This document shows, piece after piece, positions 59,572 through 64,000 of a stretch of 64,000 nucleotides of DNA; position 1 is the first letter of the stretch; every line of letters begins with the position of its first letter. The DNA is taken from positions 122,764,647 to 122,828,646 of the forward strand of contig NC_045435.1 of assembly GCF_002776525.5 (NCBI RefSeq). The letters run 5' to 3'. A model generated the notes under the pieces. The model was not told where the DNA came from. It was given only the letters and a program-made list of their open reading frames with translations, and searched no databases. The DNA is from Piliocolobus tephrosceles (lineage: Eukaryota; Chordata; Mammalia; Primates; Cercopithecidae). Both the position numbers and the translations under genes were made by a program.

Positions 59572-62079
59572 ATTGGAGGTTATTGTTTGACTTGGCCATG
59601 GTTTGAACATCTCATCATGTATGTTTTCAAATGTCAAAAAAGCGCAACATTACAAATATTACCAATTAAATCAATCTGGCATTTGTGCCTTATGATATTT
59701 TGCTGAGCTGTGATAGCATTTGCATTACACATAAGCAGTGAACCAAGAAGGAAAGGCTTTGTATTCACTACATTTGGCAGCAAAGCTATATCAAACAAAT
59801 TTATTCTACATTTATATTAAAGTTGATGTCAGTGTGCCTATGCCTGCAGAAAATGAAGGGCCTAAAAAGAAAGTGTTACTTCTTAAATTTTGGTTCTAAA
59901 ACAAATATGAAATGAAATAAAAATGACAAAAATAAAAGTATGAACAATTTGTGCAATTATTTGCTTAGTGATGATTTAAAAATAAGATAATAATTCATTT
60001 ATTTATTCTTAAGTTTCAGTTTTGTCTCACTTCCCTAGTACCAAATAGGTGCGGAGATATTAAAATCTACATGTCCCAATTTTACTATCATTATTATTAG
60101 TGAAATCTGTGGACACTCTTATAACTATATTATCAATAATTTACTTTGTTTACTGATAGCAATACTCTTCACTAACATTCGTACAAGGCTATAGTTTTAT
60201 ATACATTATTTCAATTAGCCTCAGTAAATAAGTTGTTTGGACGGGGTATGTGTTACTATCTTTATTTTATAGATAAGAAATCTAATAATTAGAGAAACAG
60301 TAATTCCATATTGCCCAACAATTGCAGAACTATAGTCTTTTAACTCATTTATTTTATTGTATGACACTGCTATTCTTACTACCGCTTTCCCTTCACTAGG
60401 GACTTCTTTTTTTTCCTTTAATCCCTTGCCAAAATTAAAATTTATTATTGAAATACTACACATGTCCAAATTTTTTATTGATCTAATTGAGAATGAAACA
60501 TTTTGTCTAAGCTTAAATATACGCAATTCTACTTTATGTACAACATGGGAACAAAAGAGCCATATTAGATAATTTAATTATTTCTCTGCAAAAACACATG
60601 TACTGTAATATAACCTGATCCTGTTCCTCACAGTCGTGACAGAAGGAAACGTAGAAGCAAAGAAAATTCAGTGGATAATTTTTGAAAGTTTTCTGAAGCC
60701 ATATTTTTAACCTACATATATCTTGAAGCCTCAGCATAAGTAATTCTGTGCTGTCTTAACTTGTAACAAATTCAGATAACTAACATTCAATAAATATTTT
60801 GCTACTCTGCGGGAAAGTTCTTTTCTTCCACCTTCAACTATTTGAGTAGTCAGGGTTAAGTTATTCAATACTAGCTCACTAACACAAGAGTTTCAAAATA
60901 TATCATTTACTCAATAAATTATATTACTACTTCTTGTAGTATTAATTACCACACAAATGGTAGAGAAAAATTACAAAAACTAGCTGCTACTCAAAAACCT
61001 TACCTCCCCTCATAGAACAGAAATAAAGTGAATCTTAAACAAAATTAGTAAATCATCCTAAAAAGTCGTGTCAGAGATAGGAGGAAATCGTTCAGAAAAC
61101 AATTACTTTTGCAAGAATTCACTAAAACTTTTATGTTAAAGTAATTAGCATAATTAAGAAAAAGTGTAATTTTAATATGGCTCCTTGACTCTAGAAACAT
61201 CAAGAAAGCAAGTTTTGAATGTGCTTATTCGAGTAGCATGGTACTTGGTTGTTTGGCCTTAATAAGCACAAAATTCCATATTTTGGATTTGAGTGAATAA
61301 GGTTGTCTTCGTGGAATGATGCTTCACACATTCAAAGCACACAGTGACTTTCGTTTTTCTGATTCTGTGCTTACCAAACACATTTCTGATTGTAATTTGA
61401 CTTTTAGTCTAGCATAAGCACAGATAGCATTTTAGTTATACTTGAGTATAGCTTGCCAAAGAAGAGAAAATATGCTGATCTACCTTAGAGTTCAGGCTTT
61501 AAACATCTGTCTCTCAGGACTTGGTTAATATGAGCCTTTTCCCGTGATGCAAATCTATTCTTAGTATGTTGATACATCCAGTTCTTGTGCTTTCCAAGGC
61601 TTAAGAACTGACTTCAGGCAGCTGCAGTGAACGTGAACACTCAAAAGTAATGAGGACAAATGAGGCATCTTGTAGAGAGCCAACGCCTTTCTAGAAACTC
61701 ATGTGCCCAAGGCAACTTTTATTTTAACTTTAGAATTGAGCATTTAGTATGTATTCAGAATCATGCTAATTGTTTCTGAGAATTCAGAGTTAGAAAGCTT
61801 AGGCCTTTTTCCAAGGAACTTAAAATCTCACGAACAAATTTTATTCTTGTCCTATGAAAGGCAGTGATTGAGAAGTCTAAATGTGAAAGGCAACATACGA
61901 TTAAGATTAGAATATCATCATAAGAGAAAAATTACGCCAATTATTTTATTATATATTAACAGGTGAAAGAAAACTATTCCTTTTCTGTTTCTATACAATG
62001 ACTAGTGTTATCATCTTAAGTCATATTTCTTAACTCCTCTGTTAAATATGCTTTAATGGCTACTTATTGCACTTAGAAT
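59572..62079. other. Unassigned AT-rich sequence
   Basis: No supported gene or named repeat. Open frames at 60221-60526, 60357-60572 and 60534-60737 overlap on opposite strands and show no domain. Confidence 0.45.
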
Positions 62080-62900
62080 TAACTGTGTTATCTTCAACAT
62101 GAGCTTGTATCAGTCTTGTGCCTAACTGCCCAGGCTCACCTGAGGCTGCTTTACCCCTTTTCAACTACCCTCCATTACAATGGCCGTTTTTCCTTTCTGC
62201 ACTACATAGTTTCTGTACAAACAGACTCTAAAGTCAGAGGCTTGAGCTCAGGCTTATTATGGAGCTCTATTAGAGCTACAAAGAAGTAAAGGAGGAAGCG
62301 AGAGTAAGCAAAAGGAAAATCAGAATAGAAATGCAGTCCAAGAACAACGTCAATTGGTACTACAGGGTACTCTAGAGCTTGGATGGCCTTTCAGAATCAT
62401 TGCAAATTGAGGCAAAGGGCACAGGCCTGTGCCTCCATCCTAAGACAGAATCTAGGTATCTTGCTGCATCCACTATTTTTGACTGATCTAGAACCGAACA
62501 GTATCTCTCCTTGAAAAATTCAGGGCTTTTGTGCACGTTATTCTCATCTTTTTGCCTGGAATGCTCCACTCTTCCTCCACACAACAATGATGGCCTGAAA
62601 GTTTTGGTTCACTTTTCAGGTCATCTTAGAACTATAAATTCCTCAGAAAGTTTTTTTCTGACCCTGAATCTAAATTATGTCTTTCTTTTAAACTCTTTGA
62701 TAGCAATTCATACTTTGCTCTATGTAAAAGTATAAAATATGTACCTATACTTGTGCTTTCGCTGTTACTCTTTTCCATTTGTATCATATTGTAAGTTACA
62801 AGGTCACAGATTTGTCACTTCTCTATGATTAGCACATAGTTCCAGCAACTTGAACATCATAGATACATAATCAATATCTGTAAATGAATGAGCGAGTCTT
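62080..62900 (+). repeat. Ancient L2-like LINE fragment
   Basis: Order of diverged blocks typical of L2-class repeats: 'tgcctggaatgctccactct', 'ttttttctgaccctgaatct', 'atattgtaagttacaaggtc', 'gattagcacatagttccagc' and a terminal 'aaatgaatgagcgag'. Old and indel-rich; ends approximate. Confidence 0.55.
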
Positions 62901-64000
62901 GGTTCTTCTCTCCCTTAGGCCCTAGTAATTGCTGGCATTTCCCACTCATTATTATGATAATAATTTAACTCAGTTAATTTTTTTTTTTTTTGTAAACTGT
63001 ATGCTGGTTTGTATTAGAATTGTCTCTGATATTATCACACAGATGTTCTCACATTTGACTTGCACTAGAGTCACCTAAAAGACATGAAATATAATGAGTT
63101 CTGACCCCAACATCTCTGCTTCACTAAGCCTGGGTTAAGACCCTACATTTGCATTGTTGATGCTACTATTCCAGGAATGACCCTCTGATAATTGTTTGTG
63201 AATACAGATAGAGAGCTATCTATTTCCAATATTCAGTTTGTTACAAAATGCAAAATCAAGAAATTTTAGGAATTTGTATTTGGAAGCTCAGGTAAATGGA
63301 ACTGGGATAATCTATGATAGTTTAGAAGTAATAGGTAGATAACTGTAAAGTATTTTATTAAAGTACAATATAAAACAATAAACATTATTTACTGAATATA
63401 GAAAGAGCTAATCTGTAACCATTATGTTTATCTTCATTTGGATATCCCACAAGAGAAAATACCTAGATAACTTATAATCTAAATGCTTTATGAATTTATT
63501 CTTTACAGAATTAGCTGTAAGTTCTGAAAAACTGTTTTATAATATATAATAAAATTTTTCTAATTAAATGTAAAATTCATATTTGTACAATTTATAACTT
63601 TATATCTTAAATGTTATTTATTTGTGTAATATATTTATTGTGTAATAATATTGTGTAATATCTGAAAGCATAAGCATTAACTCTTCCTCAGATAAAACAG
63701 TTATTCATACAATTCCTAAAACATTTTGTCTAAAAAATTAAAGACAGCTACAGTGGATTTAATCTTCTTTTAAACAAGATAAAAAGAAGATTTTGCTTAT
63801 TTATATTTTTATTTAAACCATACAATTCCAAATTTTAACATCACTTCTACAGACAGGATTTAGAATTTTATCACCCTGAAAAATTCCATGTAACATTTAC
63901 AAACTCTTCCTGGATTTTTAAAGAACAATACATATAGGTACATATTTCTATCCATATTATTATTCAAATCAGAAATCTAGACTAGGGACAGCAACTGTGA
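62901..64000. other. Unassigned AT-rich sequence
   Basis: No gene, RNA or named repeat seen. Includes a short T run near 62980-62991 and AT-rich sequence around 63540-63660. Confidence 0.45.

Noticed and set aside
60221..60737. Three overlapping open frames of 67-101 codons
   Set aside because: Short, AT-rich, on opposite strands, without domains or splice context; expected by chance in 64 kb.

Overview
The window is AT-rich primate nuclear DNA, almost certainly from an Old World monkey (Cercopithecidae). Three Alu copies (17514-17798, 22840-23125, 54980-55282) belong to the youngest Alu group in the window. They carry changes that I recognise from macaque/baboon-type AluYR elements and that human AluY lacks: 'ggctcaagcctgtaat' in the left arm and, in two of the three, 'gatccggccactgc' (or its complement) in the right arm. 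I cannot tell the species. The region has no intact, recognisable cellular gene and reads as intergenic or deep intronic sequence.

Layout. 0-6 kb: an ancient L2-like fragment, a 5'-truncated L1 and a probable solo LTR. 6.3-16.1 kb: an old L1M-type LINE split by two later insertions, a 4.1 kb primate L1 with an inverted 5' end and an MST-type LTR that itself holds an Alu. 16-23 kb: Alus and an L1 3' end. 23.5-27.5 kb: an old antisense L1M broken by a younger L1 that has kept both ends but lost its middle. 27.567-34.226 kb: a whole class II (ERV-K/betaretrovirus-like) provirus with two LTRs, a 6 bp target duplication and decayed gag-pro-pol-env. 34.9-35.5 kb: a large unexplained inverted repeat. 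37-39 kb: antisense L1M. 40.0-40.13 kb: a candidate signal-peptide exon of an unidentified gene. 41-50 kb: a Tigger-like DNA transposon and MaLR LTRs with internal sequence. 52-55 kb: a HAL1-like element, L1M, a GATA/TATC microsatellite containing a 10 N assembly gap, and a young Alu. 59 kb: an L1 3' end with clean target duplication. 62 kb: an L2-like fragment.

The proviral genes once worked together as one retrovirus (gag structural, pro with dUTPase and protease, pol with RT, RNase H and integrase, env glycoprotein). Stops, frameshifts and internal deletions, including loss of the RT catalytic palm segment, make it non-functional as read. The L1 reading frames are all broken. The item most likely to be host-gene sequence is the short exon near 40.05 kb. 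Repeat family names rest on recognition by eye, so exact subfamilies and edges are approximate.
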